A stretch of 44,259 bases of DNA, from contig JAGBDU010000020.1 of the NCBI GenBank assembly GCA_017937285.1, positions 1 to 44,259 of the forward strand. The letters are read 5' to 3'. The notes under the pieces were generated by a model that ran no database searches, had not been told where the DNA came from, and worked only from the letters and a program-made list of their open reading frames with translations. Position 1 is the stretch's first letter, and each line of letters begins with the position of its first letter. Both the position numbers and the translations under genes were made by a program. Origin of the DNA: Clostridia bacterium. Its GTDB lineage: Bacteria > Bacillota > Clostridia > TANB77 > CAG-508. Positions 1 to 8,584 of this stretch are shown piece after piece.

Positions 1-116
1 CCGAAAATCTCCGTCCCCGAAAATCTCCGTCCCCGAAAATCTCCGTCCCCGAAAATCTCCGTCCCCGAAAATCTCCGTCCCCCGAAAATCTCCGTCCCCG
101 AAAATCTCCGTCCCCA
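1..116. repeat. 16-bp tandem repeat array 1
   Basis: Seven CTCCGTCC cores spaced 16 bp apart (one interval is 17 because of an extra C), linked by CCGAAAAT spacers. The array runs off the left edge of the window, so its full length is unknown. It is the same unit as the arrays at 4296, 8287 and 24413. It is far more G+C rich than its surroundings. Confidence 0.95.
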
Positions 117-188
117 AAAAATTTTCGTCCCTACTATACGAAATAAAATAAATATGATACAATATGCAAAACAATAGGAGGAATAAAA

Positions 189-455
189 ATGGAAAAATAT
201 ATGTTCATGGTGTTAGGGATAATATTAGGAATTGCAATAGCTTTATATGTGTATGCAGTGAAAAAAGAACACTATGCCAAAAAAGTAAAAAAAGATCAAG
301 ATTATTTTTCAACCAAAAGATTAGATGTTGCATTAGAAAAAGCAGTACAAGAAATGCAATCTCAAATGAAATATTTAGGAAGAAAACTTACAGAAGATGA
401 AAAAAATGTAATTATATTTGGATATTTAAAAGAAAGTGAAAATATAAAACAATAG
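189..455 (+). CDS. small single-pass membrane protein
   Basis: This 88-residue protein is not one I recognise. Residues 4-23 form one hydrophobic membrane segment (starting MFMVLGIILGIAIALYVYAV), followed by a lysine-rich, highly charged cytoplasmic-type helix of about 60 residues. An AGGAGG ribosome binding site sits about 8 bases before the ATG. It lies 35 bp upstream of the ATPase gene of an ABC-2 exporter on the same strand, so it is probably the first gene of that operon and could be an accessory or regulatory subunit; this is inferred from position only. An overlapping frame starting at 164 has a worse start and unlike composition and was discarded. Confidence 0.75.
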   Translation: MEKYMFMVLGIILGIAIALYVYAVKKEHYAKKVKKDQDYFSTKRLDVALEKAVQEMQSQMKYLGRKLTEDEKNVIIFGYLKESENIKQ

Positions 456-490
456 ATAAAATAAATCTTATAAGAAGGGATTTGAAAAAA

Positions 491-1432
491 ATGGAAAATA
501 TTGTAGAAATAAAAGAATTAAATAAAACATATGATGGAAAATATAAAGCATTAGATAACTTATCTTTAAGGGTAAAAAAAGGCGAAATATTTGGGTTATT
601 AGGTCCAAATGGAAGTGGAAAATCAACAACAATTAATTGTTTATTATCATTACTAAATTATGACTCAGGGAGTATTAAAATATTTGGAAAAGAAATGACA
701 CCAGAAAGTTATGATATAAAATCTAAAATAGGAGTAGTTTTCCAAGATGTAGCGGTGTTTGCCGAACTTACAGTATACGAAAACATAAATTATTTTTGTG
801 GTTTATATATTTTTGATAAAACACAAAGAAAACAATATGTAGAAGATGCCATAAAATTAGTTGGATTAGAGGAATTCAAAAAATTTTATCCAAAGCAACT
901 AAGTGGTGGATTATTAAGAAGATTAAACATAGCCTGTGGAGTAGCTCATAAGCCAGAGCTAATCATACTTGATGAGCCAACTGTTGCAGTAGATCCACAA
1001 AGCAGAAATAATATATTAGATGGAATAAAAAAATTAAATGAAAATGGAGCTACAATAATTTATACAACTCATTACATGGAAGAAGTTGAACAAATATGCA
1101 AAAAAATAGTAATAATAGATAGTGGACATGTTATAGCATCTGGAACAAAAGAAGAGCTAAAAAATTTGATATCAACAGGAGAAAAAATAACAATAACAAT
1201 AGAAAATTTAACACAAGAATTAGTAGATAAAGTTTCAAAATTGAAAAATGTAATTAGTGCTACAAATGAAAATGAAACTTTATATGTAATATATAAAAAA
1301 GGAGAAGATAATTTAAGCAATTTAGTCGACTTCTTAAAATCAAATAATGTTAAATATAGCAAAATTTTTTCAGAATTACCAAGTCTTAATGATGTGTTCC
1401 TAGAGCTAACAGGAAAGGGGTTAAGAGATTAA
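491..1432 (+). CDS. ABC transporter ATP-binding protein (ABC-2 exporter)
   Basis: This is the cytoplasmic ATPase of an ABC-2 type exporter. Walker A (GPNGSGKST) lies at about residue 38, the Q-loop is in VVFQDVAVF, the signature is LSGGLLRR, Walker B is LIILDEPT, and the H-loop His is in TTHYMEE. The last 80 or so residues are the extra C-terminal domain common in drug, lipid or antibiotic exporter ATPases. The start at 491 is chosen because AAGGGA ends 10 bases before it; an in-frame TTG at 482 would sit on top of that site. The stop codon overlaps the ATG of the first permease by one base, showing translational coupling. The substrate cannot be read from the sequence. Confidence 0.93.
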   Translation: MENIVEIKELNKTYDGKYKALDNLSLRVKKGEIFGLLGPNGSGKSTTINCLLSLLNYDSGSIKIFGKEMTPESYDIKSKIGVVFQDVAVFAELTVYENINYFCGLYIFDKTQRKQYVEDAIKLVGLEEFKKFYPKQLSGGLLRRLNIACGVAHKPELIILDEPTVAVDPQSRNNILDGIKKLNENGATIIYTTHYMEEVEQICKKIVIIDSGHVIASGTKEELKNLISTGEKITITIENLTQELVDKVSKLKNVISATNENETLYVIYKKGEDNLSNLVDFLKSNNVKYSKIFSELPSLNDVFLELTGKGLRD

Positions 1433-2568
1433 TGTTTTGTCATATATTTAAAAATAGATTTAAAATTTTAATCAGAAATAAAAGTATGATATTTTGGACA
1501 ATGATTTTTCCAATAGTACTTGCAACATTATTTTATTTTGCATTTTCTGACATAGAAAATGACAGTAAATTAAAAGCAATAGATATAGCTGTTATACAAA
1601 ACGAGCAGTTTGAAAATAATCAAATATTAAAAAATGTATTAAAATCTCTTTCTGAAGATAGTGAAAATAAAATTTTTAATATACAATATGTTGATGAATT
1701 AAAAGCAAAAGTCTTATTAGATGAAGGAAAAATAGATGGATATATCATATCTGGTGAAAATACTTCTGTAATTGTAAAAGAAAATGGAATAAATCAAACT
1801 ATAATAAAATATGTAATTGATCAAGTATATCAATTAGAAAGTGTATCAAAAAATATTTATGAATATAACCCAGAATCAATCGTGAATGTAGTAAAAGAAA
1901 TATTCTTATCAGAAAATAAATATTTTGATGATTCATCAAGTAAAAACATGAATATGATGGAAATTGAATTTTATACTCTAATAGGAATGGCATGTTTATA
2001 TGGAGGTTTTCTAGCATTAATAGTTGTAAATGAAACAGAAGCAAATTTAAGCGCAAAAGGTGCAAGAATAAGTATCGCACCTGTACATAAATTAAAAGTA
2101 TTATTAATTTCTTTATTAGTAGCACTAACAATACAATTTATAGAAACTTCAATACTAATAGCGTATTTGTATTTTATATTAGGAGTAAGTTTTGGTGGTA
2201 ATTTAGGATATGTATGTTTATTATCACTATTTGGTTGCTTAGCTGGAACATCTTTAGGGTTATTAGTAGGAGTATCAAGCAAAAAATCAGATGGAATAAA
2301 AACAGGAATATTACTAGCAATAACAATGTTATGTTCATTCTTGTCAGGAATGATGGGAGTATATATGAAATATATAATACAAAAAAATGCACCAATATTA
2401 GCAAAAATAAATCCAGTAAATATGATAACAGATGGATTTTATTCATTATATTATTACAATACAATGAATAGATTTTACAGTAATATGATAGGATTGGCTT
2501 TATTTTCTACAGTCATGATAATTATTTCTTATATTTTTATAAGGAGGAAAAAATATGACAGTATTTAA
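1432..2568 (+). CDS. ABC-2 type transporter permease 1
   Basis: A 378-residue integral membrane subunit with the ABC-2 permease layout: one N-terminal membrane helix (about residues 20-38), a long extracytoplasmic region to about residue 175, then five hydrophobic helices, ending in a short basic tail (RRKKYDSI). Its ATG overlaps the stop of the ATPase gene, and its 3' end overlaps the start of the second permease by 14 bp. The two permeases have the same architecture but clearly different sequences, so the transporter is probably a heterodimer of permeases driven by a homodimer of the upstream ATPase. The substrate is unknown; peptide or antibiotic self-protection exporters have this arrangement. 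Confidence 0.88.
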   Translation: MFCHIFKNRFKILIRNKSMIFWTMIFPIVLATLFYFAFSDIENDSKLKAIDIAVIQNEQFENNQILKNVLKSLSEDSENKIFNIQYVDELKAKVLLDEGKIDGYIISGENTSVIVKENGINQTIIKYVIDQVYQLESVSKNIYEYNPESIVNVVKEIFLSENKYFDDSSSKNMNMMEIEFYTLIGMACLYGGFLALIVVNETEANLSAKGARISIAPVHKLKVLLISLLVALTIQFIETSILIAYLYFILGVSFGGNLGYVCLLSLFGCLAGTSLGLLVGVSSKKSDGIKTGILLAITMLCSFLSGMMGVYMKYIIQKNAPILAKINPVNMITDGFYSLYYYNTMNRFYSNMIGLALFSTVMIIISYIFIRRKKYDSI

Positions 2569-3709
2569 TACATATTTAAAAATAATAAAAAAACAATATC
2601 CAATGATACTAATTTACTTAGGAATAACTCTATTTTTTGCTATTTTTACTACAAGTACATCTACTGATAATGTTACAAGTTATGTAGCAGAAAAGCCAAC
2701 CATAACAATTATAAATAATGATGAAGATACAAAATTTTTACAAAATTTTAAAAGTTATATAGCAGAAAATGCAAAAATTTTAGAAATTGAAAATAATGAA
2801 GAAAAATTAGCAGATGCATTATTCTATGGTGAAACAGATTTAATAATGATAATTCCTCAAGGATATACTCAAAAATTTTTAAATGGAGAGAATCCACAAA
2901 TAGAAATGAAAAAATCAACAGCAAGTTATTCAACCTTTTCACAAATGTTATTAGAAAAATATCTAAACATAGCAAAAGCATATAATATTGCAGGAATGAC
3001 AGAAGATGAAATTATAAACAAAATTAATGAAGATTTAAAAAATGTAGTTGAAGTAAAAGTAGAAAATAAGTTAGATACAGGAATGCTCGGTAAAGTGAGA
3101 TTTTATTATAATTTTGCAAATTATGGTTTCTTAGTATTATGCATTTATATTGCAAGTATAGTAATTAGAGAATTTAATGAGCTTAAAATAAAAAGAAGAA
3201 ATCTTATAAGTAGAACATCATATAAAAAAATAAATTTTCAAATATTACTAGGGAATGCAACTTTAGCATTTGGAATCTGGATATTATATGTTGCAATAAG
3301 TATAGTATTATATTCAGATATAATGTTTACTACAAATGGAATGTGGTTTATAATAAACTCACTCATATTCTGTATAACTGCAATGACAATAGGAACGTTT
3401 ATTGGAAATATAGTAAAAAATAAAGATGCTATAAATGGAGTAGTTAATGTTATAGCATTGGGATCAAGTTTTATATGTGGCTCTTTTGTACCACAAGAAT
3501 ATTTACCAGATTTTGTTTTAAAATTAGCAAGAGTTTTACCATCATATTGGTTTATATCAAATAATAATACTATAGCAGCTACAACTAATTTTACTACAGA
3601 AATAATAAAAAATATATGTATTTATATGATAGTTGTATTGGCTTTTTCAACAATATTTATATTTGCCAATAATTTAGTTTCAAAAAGCAGAAGAAAAAGC
3701 GAAAAATAG
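2555..3709 (+). CDS. ABC-2 type transporter permease 2
   Basis: A 384-residue membrane protein, the second permease of the exporter. It has an N-terminal helix at about residues 15-30, a large extracytoplasmic domain and five or so C-terminal helices, and ends in a basic cytoplasmic tail (KSRRKSEK). The segment ICGSFVPQEYLP followed by a helix resembles the conserved re-entrant region of ABC-2 permeases. A strong AAGGAGGAAAAAAT site inside the end of permease 1 drives translation, so the two are co-translated. Family membership is clear from architecture and synteny; the cargo is not. Confidence 0.88.
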   Translation: MTVFNTYLKIIKKQYPMILIYLGITLFFAIFTTSTSTDNVTSYVAEKPTITIINNDEDTKFLQNFKSYIAENAKILEIENNEEKLADALFYGETDLIMIIPQGYTQKFLNGENPQIEMKKSTASYSTFSQMLLEKYLNIAKAYNIAGMTEDEIINKINEDLKNVVEVKVENKLDTGMLGKVRFYYNFANYGFLVLCIYIASIVIREFNELKIKRRNLISRTSYKKINFQILLGNATLAFGIWILYVAISIVLYSDIMFTTNGMWFIINSLIFCITAMTIGTFIGNIVKNKDAINGVVNVIALGSSFICGSFVPQEYLPDFVLKLARVLPSYWFISNNNTIAATTNFTTEIIKNICIYMIVVLAFSTIFIFANNLVSKSRRKSEK

Positions 3710-3754
3710 TAAAGTTCATTTGATAAAAAAGCAGAAAAGAGGGGGGAAAAATAT

Positions 3755-4294
3755 ATGAAAAAAAATATTGTGAAAACAATTCAAAAATATATAGTATTTT
3801 TTTATATTTATGCTTTTTTAGGATGGATAATTGATGTATCAATAGTTCTAGTAAGTGATGGAATATTAGAAAATAGAGGCTTTTTATTTGAACCAATATG
3901 CCCAATGTATGGATTTGCAGCATTAGTACTAGTAGTACTTTCAGAAAGAATAAAGGGGAAAGGCGGAATAATTAAAAAGTTTGCAATTGCAACATTATGG
4001 TGCTCTGTGCTTGAGTATTTAACATCATTAATATTAGAAGTATTTTTTGGAATAAGATGGTGGGATTATTCCAAAGAGCCATATAATATCCAAGGAAGAA
4101 TATGCTTAGCAGCATCTATATTTTGGGGATTTTTATCTATTCTATTTATGAAAGATATACATCCATTTATAGAAAGGAAAGTAAAAAAAATATCCTCAAG
4201 AATTAGTGAAAAAACACAGAATATTATAATATATGTAGTTTTGACAGGAACACTTGTAGATTTTATACTTTCTGTAATAAAATATTTAAAATAA
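3755..4294 (+). CDS. CmpB-like putative ABC transporter permease (PF06541 type)
   Basis: A 179-residue polytopic membrane protein. It matches the family usually annotated as putative ABC transporter permease (CmpB-like). Visible hallmarks are an aromatic first helix with FLGWIIDVS, the NRGFLFEPICPMYGF block, and the RWWDYSKEPYNIQGRIC block near residue 110. Four to five membrane segments are evident. A GAGGGGGG-rich site precedes the ATG. It follows permease 2 by 45 bp and is probably the last gene of the operon, immediately followed by a repeat array whose head-to-head units can fold into a hairpin. The molecular function of this family is not established. Confidence 0.8.
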   Translation: MKKNIVKTIQKYIVFFYIYAFLGWIIDVSIVLVSDGILENRGFLFEPICPMYGFAALVLVVLSERIKGKGGIIKKFAIATLWCSVLEYLTSLILEVFFGIRWWDYSKEPYNIQGRICLAASIFWGFLSILFMKDIHPFIERKVKKISSRISEKTQNIIIYVVLTGTLVDFILSVIKYLK

Positions 4295-4295
4295 A

Positions 4296-4430
4296 GGGGA
4301 CGGAGAATTTCGGGGACGGAGAAATCTCCGTCCCCGAAATCTCCGTCCTCAAAAATCTCCGTCCTCAAAAATCTCCGTCCTCAAAAATCTCCGTCCTCAA
4401 AAATCTCCGTCCCCAAAAATCTCCGTCCCC
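4296..4430. repeat. 16-bp repeat array 2 with inverted head
   Basis: It begins 2 bases after the stop codon of the preceding gene. Two GGGGACGGAG units (4296, 4312) are followed by seven CTCCGTCC units in the opposite orientation (4326 to 4421, spacing 15-16 bp). The junction forms a strong hairpin (GGACGGAGA / TCTCCGTCC), so the array may serve as the 3' end of the upstream operon. Several units carry CTC instead of CCC in the linker. Confidence 0.93.
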
Positions 4431-4449
4431 AAAAAAATTTAAATTTTTA

Positions 4450-4478
4450 TTGACAAAAAATGTTAACTTTGTTAATAT
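4450..4478 (+). promoter_or_regulatory. sigma-A type promoter of the ABC exporter leader
   Basis: TTGACA at 4450-4455, a 17-bp spacer, then TAATAT at 4473-4478. Predicted transcription starts near 4485, about 230 bases before the first transporter gene, leaving a long leader. Confidence 0.75.
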
Positions 4479-4515
4479 ATAGACTAGAATTTATAAAGAA
4501 AGAAGTGATTAAAAA

Positions 4516-4554
4516 ATGACAATGTTTAGAAAAATGGTGAAAAAAATTAAATAA
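4516..4554 (+). CDS. candidate 12-codon leader peptide
   Basis: A short reading frame ATG...TAA encodes the basic peptide MTMFRKMVKKIK. It is preceded by a purine-rich AGAAAGAAGTG site and lies between a good promoter and a hairpin/terminator, ahead of a heterodimeric ABC exporter. The layout is like the bmrB leader peptide upstream of bmrCD in Bacillus subtilis, where ribosome stalling by antibiotics relieves termination. The sequence shows the frame and layout; the regulatory role is inferred. Confidence 0.5.
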   Translation: MTMFRKMVKKIK

Positions 4555-4570
4555 TTAGGTTATAACAAGT

Positions 4571-4617
4571 ATAATTTTTATTTGTTTTAGCCTGTTTGGG
4601 GTACAAATAAAAATTAT
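4571..4617 (+). promoter_or_regulatory. long leader hairpin between leader peptide and terminator
   Basis: A perfect 15-bp stem (4571-4585 with 4603-4617) encloses a 17-base loop containing TAGCCTGTTTGGGG. It begins 16 bases after the leader peptide stop codon, so a stalled or translating ribosome could affect its folding. There is no T-run, so it is not itself a terminator. Confidence 0.6.
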
Positions 4618-4634
4618 GCGTAAATATATATTAT

Positions 4635-4666
4635 AAAAAAGCAGATTTTTATTAGTCTGCTTTTTT
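4635..4666 (+). terminator. intrinsic terminator inside the leader (attenuator candidate)
   Basis: AAAAAAGCAGA pairs with TCTGCTTTTTT (11 bp) around a 10-base loop and ends in six T. It lies upstream of the transporter genes with no second obvious promoter before 4717, so transcription must read through it for the exporter to be made. Confidence 0.75.
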
Positions 4667-4716
4667 GTGCTCTAATATATATTTTGTTGTAGATAGGTAA
4701 AAAGAGGAGGGATTTT

Positions 4717-6462
4717 ATGAAAGATGAGCTAATAAAATTACTAAAAAAATATAAGTGGCAAATATTTTTTGAAGTGATTTTTGTTGTAATAAGCGTATAT
4801 TTTGTTGCATATCCATCAAAAGTTTTGGGAAAGGTAATAGATTTATTATATTATCCTGATGAAAATAAAATAGAAATATTAAAATATGTAGGTATATTAT
4901 TAGGTGCATGTTTTGTAATACTTATAACTAGAGTTATTTGGAAAAAACTAGAGTTTTTAATTGAGATAAATATGACAAAAGATTTAGCCGATAAATTGTT
5001 TACCAAACTCATGAAAGTAAAAATAGAAAAATTAAATGAAATAAAAAATGGTGAAGTAATGTCATATTTCGTAAGTGATGTAAAAAAAGTAATAAGAACA
5101 ATATCAATATTTATATCACATGGAACAAGAATCACTGCAAATTTTGTTATAATTATATTAATGATGTCAAAATCTTGTAACGTAAAATTAACTATAATTG
5201 TACTTATACCAATTTTTATAACAGTTTCAATCATAATTATTATAAGGAATAGAGTAATCACAAGTTTTAAAGCAGCACAAAAAAGTTTTACAGAGCTTTC
5301 TGAATATGTGCAAGAAAGCACAGATAGTATAAGAACAATGAAGGCATTTGTTGGAGAAGAAAAACAAATAGAAGAATTCAAAATAAAAAATGCGTTAGTA
5401 AAAAGAAATAATCTTAATGTAACCAAAAATCAAAATATGTTAGATATATGTGTGAATATTGGTTTTGGACTATCATATGCATTAACAATATTATATGGTT
5501 CTAAATTAGTTATCTCAGGCGAAATAACTATAGGAGAGTTAATATCATTTAATGGATATTTAGCAATACTAGAAATGCCAGTATTTTGGATTCCTTGGCT
5601 AATTTCTAGATTTAGAAAATTAAAAGTTTCGTATGCAAGACTAAAAAAAATGTTTAGTCTAGAAGAAGAGCAAATTGAAGTGTTTGACAATAAAAACTAT
5701 AAGTCTTTAGAAGGAAAAATTGAAATTAAAAATTTAACATACAATTATCCAGGATATATAGAAACAGTATTAGATAATGTAAATATTAGCATAAAAAAGG
5801 GAGAATCACTTGGTATAATTGGAGTAATAGGAAGTGGAAAAACAACATTAATGAATCTTTTATTAAAATTGTATGATGTAGAAAGAGGAAAAATTTTTAT
5901 AGATGATACAGATATCAATGATATTCCTACAAAGAAAATAAGAGATAATATATGCTATATAACGCAAGATAATTTTTTATTTTCAACAACATTAAAAGAA
6001 AATATAAATTTATTTAAAGATAATTATAAAGATGATGAAATAGAAGAAAGTACAAAAAAAGCTATGATATATGAAGATATTTCTAATATGGAAGAAGGTA
6101 TTAACACAATAATTGGAGAAAAGGGAATAGATTTATCTGGTGGACAGAAACAAAGAGTAGTTATATCTAGAGCGTTTTTAAATAATAGTAGTATAGTAAT
6201 TTTTGATGATACATTTTCAGCTCTTGATAATAGAACAGAGCAACATGTATTAAACAATATAAAGGATTTAACTAAAGACAAAACATGCATAATAGTATCA
6301 AATAGAATATCTGATATTAAGCATTGTGATAAAATAATAGTTTTAGAGCAAGGAACAATAGTGGAGCAAGGAACACATAATTCGTTAATAAACAAAAATG
6401 GAAAATATAATGAATTCTTTCAAAATCAAGCTCACAAAGCAGAATCAACAATCTTAGATTAA
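4717..6462 (+). CDS. heterodimeric ABC exporter, degenerate-site subunit
   Basis: A 581-residue half-transporter: six membrane helices (about 1-300) fused to a nucleotide-binding domain. Walker A is GVIGSGKTT near residue 368 and the signature LSGGQKQR near 473. After Walker B the catalytic Glu is replaced by Asp (VIFDDTFSALD, near 495), and the H-loop His is replaced by Asn (VSNRIS, near 527). These changes are typical of the non-hydrolysing site contributed by one subunit of heterodimeric exporters such as BmrC/BmrD, LmrC/LmrD and TM287/288. A GAGGAGGG site precedes the ATG. It is followed after 72 bp by its partner and preceded by an attenuator-like leader. Likely a multidrug or peptide exporter; the substrate is unknown. 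Confidence 0.92.
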   Translation: MKDELIKLLKKYKWQIFFEVIFVVISVYFVAYPSKVLGKVIDLLYYPDENKIEILKYVGILLGACFVILITRVIWKKLEFLIEINMTKDLADKLFTKLMKVKIEKLNEIKNGEVMSYFVSDVKKVIRTISIFISHGTRITANFVIIILMMSKSCNVKLTIIVLIPIFITVSIIIIIRNRVITSFKAAQKSFTELSEYVQESTDSIRTMKAFVGEEKQIEEFKIKNALVKRNNLNVTKNQNMLDICVNIGFGLSYALTILYGSKLVISGEITIGELISFNGYLAILEMPVFWIPWLISRFRKLKVSYARLKKMFSLEEEQIEVFDNKNYKSLEGKIEIKNLTYNYPGYIETVLDNVNISIKKGESLGIIGVIGSGKTTLMNLLLKLYDVERGKIFIDDTDINDIPTKKIRDNICYITQDNFLFSTTLKENINLFKDNYKDDEIEESTKKAMIYEDISNMEEGINTIIGEKGIDLSGGQKQRVVISRAFLNNSSIVIFDDTFSALDNRTEQHVLNNIKDLTKDKTCIIVSNRISDIKHCDKIIVLEQGTIVEQGTHNSLINKNGKYNEFFQNQAHKAESTILD

Positions 6463-6534
6463 TAGTAAGAACGTTTGGCTAATATTAAAAATATTTATAA
6501 AATTACCAGTTTAAAAGTTTGAAAGGAGGTAACA

Positions 6535-8277
6535 ATGAAGAGCTCGACAATAAGTAAATTTAAAAAAATGATAAAACCATATAAAAAAACAATAATATTA
6601 GTAACTTTAATGGCATTATTTATAGATGTATGTGAATTAATAAAACCATTTTTATTAGAAAGAGTAATGGACAAATATCTTCCAGAAAAGTTATACATAT
6701 ATGAAAATATAAGCATCACTACAATTGCAATTATATATATAATATTAGTAATTATTGGAAACATTGTAGATTATATAAATAGAATAATAACAAGCAATAT
6801 GGGCGAAAAAGTTGTATATAATTTACGAAATAATTTATATAGATATATAGAAAAATCAAATGTAACTTTTCATGATAAAACACCATCAGGAAAATTATTT
6901 GTTAGAGTAACAAGTGATACAGAAGATGTATATAGCTTATTTAGTGAAGTAATAACAACACTTCCAAAAGATGTGATAATTATTATAGGTTTAATAATTA
7001 TGATGATATATATAAGTTTTAAATTATCAGCATTAAATATATTGATTATACCATTAATACTAATTGTAACAATAGTTATAACCAATATGATGAAAAAGAT
7101 ATATGAAAAATCAAAAGAAGCAAGGACAGCATTAAATACTTTTTTAGCTGAATCAATTTATGGAATAAAATTAATTAAAATATTCAATAGACAAAAGGAA
7201 AAACAAGAAGAATGCGAAAGATATACTAAAAACCATAGAGATTCTGCAAAAAATTTAGGCTTATTATATGGCTTATTACCAGGTATAATAGAAATAATAG
7301 AAAATATAGGAATTTCAATTGTTGTTATATTTTGTTCAAATAAATGGTTAGGAATAAATTTAGATGTAGGAGTAATTTACTTATTCATAACTTATTTTAA
7401 AAAGATATTTTATCCAATAGATAGAATTATAGAAAATGTAGAAATTGTGCAAGATTCTATGAGTTCAATAGATAAAATTTATGAAATATTGGAGCATGAT
7501 GAATATTTAGAAGATGATAAATCTGGAATTGTTTTAAAAGAAGTAAAAGGAAAAATTGAATTTAAACATGTTTGGTTTGCATATGAAAAAGAAAATTGGA
7601 TTTTAAAAGATGTAAGTTTTACAATAAATCCCGGAGAAAGCATAGCACTAGTAGGTAAAACAGGATCTGGAAAAACTACAATAACTAATCTAATTAATAG
7701 GTTTTATACAATACAAAAAGGAGAAATCTTATTAGATGGAATAAATATAAATGACATAAACTTAAGATCACTACGAAGAAATATAGGAACAATATTACAA
7801 GACCCATTTATATTTGCAAAATCTATAAAAGACAATATAAAATTATATTCAGATATTTCAGACGAAAGAATAGAAGAAGCGGTAAAACTAGCATCTGCTA
7901 CAGATTTTGTAAATTCATTAAATAATGGATTAGACGAAATTGCACCAGAGCGAGGAAATTCGTATTCTGCAGGTCAAAAGCAGTTAATAGCATTTGCAAG
8001 AATTTTTGCACAAAATCCATCAATATTTATACTAGATGAAGCTACTGCAAACATAGATACAACAACTGAAGAGCTAATTCAAAAATCAGTAGATAAAATA
8101 TCAGCAGAAAAAACATCAATATTTATTGCACATAGATTGTCAACAATTGTAAATGTAGATAAAATAATAGTATTAGACCATGGAAGCATAATAGAGCAAG
8201 GTAGTCACAATGAATTACTAAAAATAGACGGATATTATGCTAAATTATATAATGCATATTATAATAGCTTGAAATAA
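6535..8277 (+). CDS. heterodimeric ABC exporter, catalytic-site subunit
   Basis: A 580-residue half-transporter and partner of the preceding gene. Six N-terminal membrane helices are followed by a nucleotide-binding domain with Walker A GKTGSGKTT (near residue 373), Walker B ILDEATANID with an intact catalytic Glu (near 500) and H-loop IAHRLS (near 532). Its signature motif is degenerate, YSAGQKQ instead of LSGGQ (near 476). The degenerate signature faces the degenerate Walker B and H-loop of the other subunit, so the pair should have one working and one silent ATP site. A GAAAGGAGG site lies upstream. The stop is followed within 10 bases by a repeat array that begins with a perfect hairpin. 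Confidence 0.93.
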   Translation: MKSSTISKFKKMIKPYKKTIILVTLMALFIDVCELIKPFLLERVMDKYLPEKLYIYENISITTIAIIYIILVIIGNIVDYINRIITSNMGEKVVYNLRNNLYRYIEKSNVTFHDKTPSGKLFVRVTSDTEDVYSLFSEVITTLPKDVIIIIGLIIMMIYISFKLSALNILIIPLILIVTIVITNMMKKIYEKSKEARTALNTFLAESIYGIKLIKIFNRQKEKQEECERYTKNHRDSAKNLGLLYGLLPGIIEIIENIGISIVVIFCSNKWLGINLDVGVIYLFITYFKKIFYPIDRIIENVEIVQDSMSSIDKIYEILEHDEYLEDDKSGIVLKEVKGKIEFKHVWFAYEKENWILKDVSFTINPGESIALVGKTGSGKTTITNLINRFYTIQKGEILLDGININDINLRSLRRNIGTILQDPFIFAKSIKDNIKLYSDISDERIEEAVKLASATDFVNSLNNGLDEIAPERGNSYSAGQKQLIAFARIFAQNPSIFILDEATANIDTTTEELIQKSVDKISAEKTSIFIAHRLSTIVNVDKIIVLDHGSIIEQGSHNELLKIDGYYAKLYNAYYNSLK

Positions 8278-8286
8278 AAGAAAAAC

Positions 8287-8474
8287 GGGGACGGAGAAAA
8301 ACGGGGACGGAGAAAATTTTCTCCGTCCCCAAAATTCTCCGTCCCCAAAATTCTCCGTCCCCAAAATTCTCCGTCCCCGAAAATCTCCGTCCCCGAAATT
8401 CTCCGTCCCCAAAAATCTCCGTCCCCGAAATTCTCCGTCCCCAAAAATCTCCGTCCCCGAAAATCTCCGTCCCC
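8287..8474. repeat. 16-bp repeat array 3 with inverted head
   Basis: Two GGGGACGG units (8287, 8303) then ten CTCCGTCC units in the opposite orientation (8321 to 8465, exactly 16 bp apart). At the junction, GGGGACGGAGAAAA and TTTTCTCCGTCCCC form a perfect 14-bp stem with no unpaired loop base in DNA. Linkers vary between AAAATT, GAAAAT, GAAATT and AAAAAT. Open frames through this array are artefacts of the 16-bp periodicity. Confidence 0.95.
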
Positions 8475-8518
8475 GAAAATTTTTCCAACTTTTTCAAGAG
8501 ATATTTTTTTAATAAATG

Positions 8519-8547
8519 TTGAAATATTAAGTATTAACATATATAAT
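8519..8547 (+). promoter_or_regulatory. sigma-A type promoter of ftsZ-like operon
   Basis: TTGAAA at 8519-8524, 17-bp spacer, consensus TATAAT at 8542-8547, ending 37 bp before the ftsZ-like ATG. Confidence 0.72.
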
Positions 8548-8584
8548 AAACTAAGCAAAGAAATGTGAGAGGAGAAAAAAATAT

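Noticed and set aside
164..400. Alternative frame overlapping the first small membrane protein
   Set aside because: The frame at 189 has the AGGAGG site at proper spacing and a clear membrane helix; the other has neither.
8240..8558. Open frames on the minus strand with repeats of the type FGDGDFWGRR
   Set aside because: They are translations of the 16-bp repeat array; three units shift through all frames and no start site or homologous core exists.
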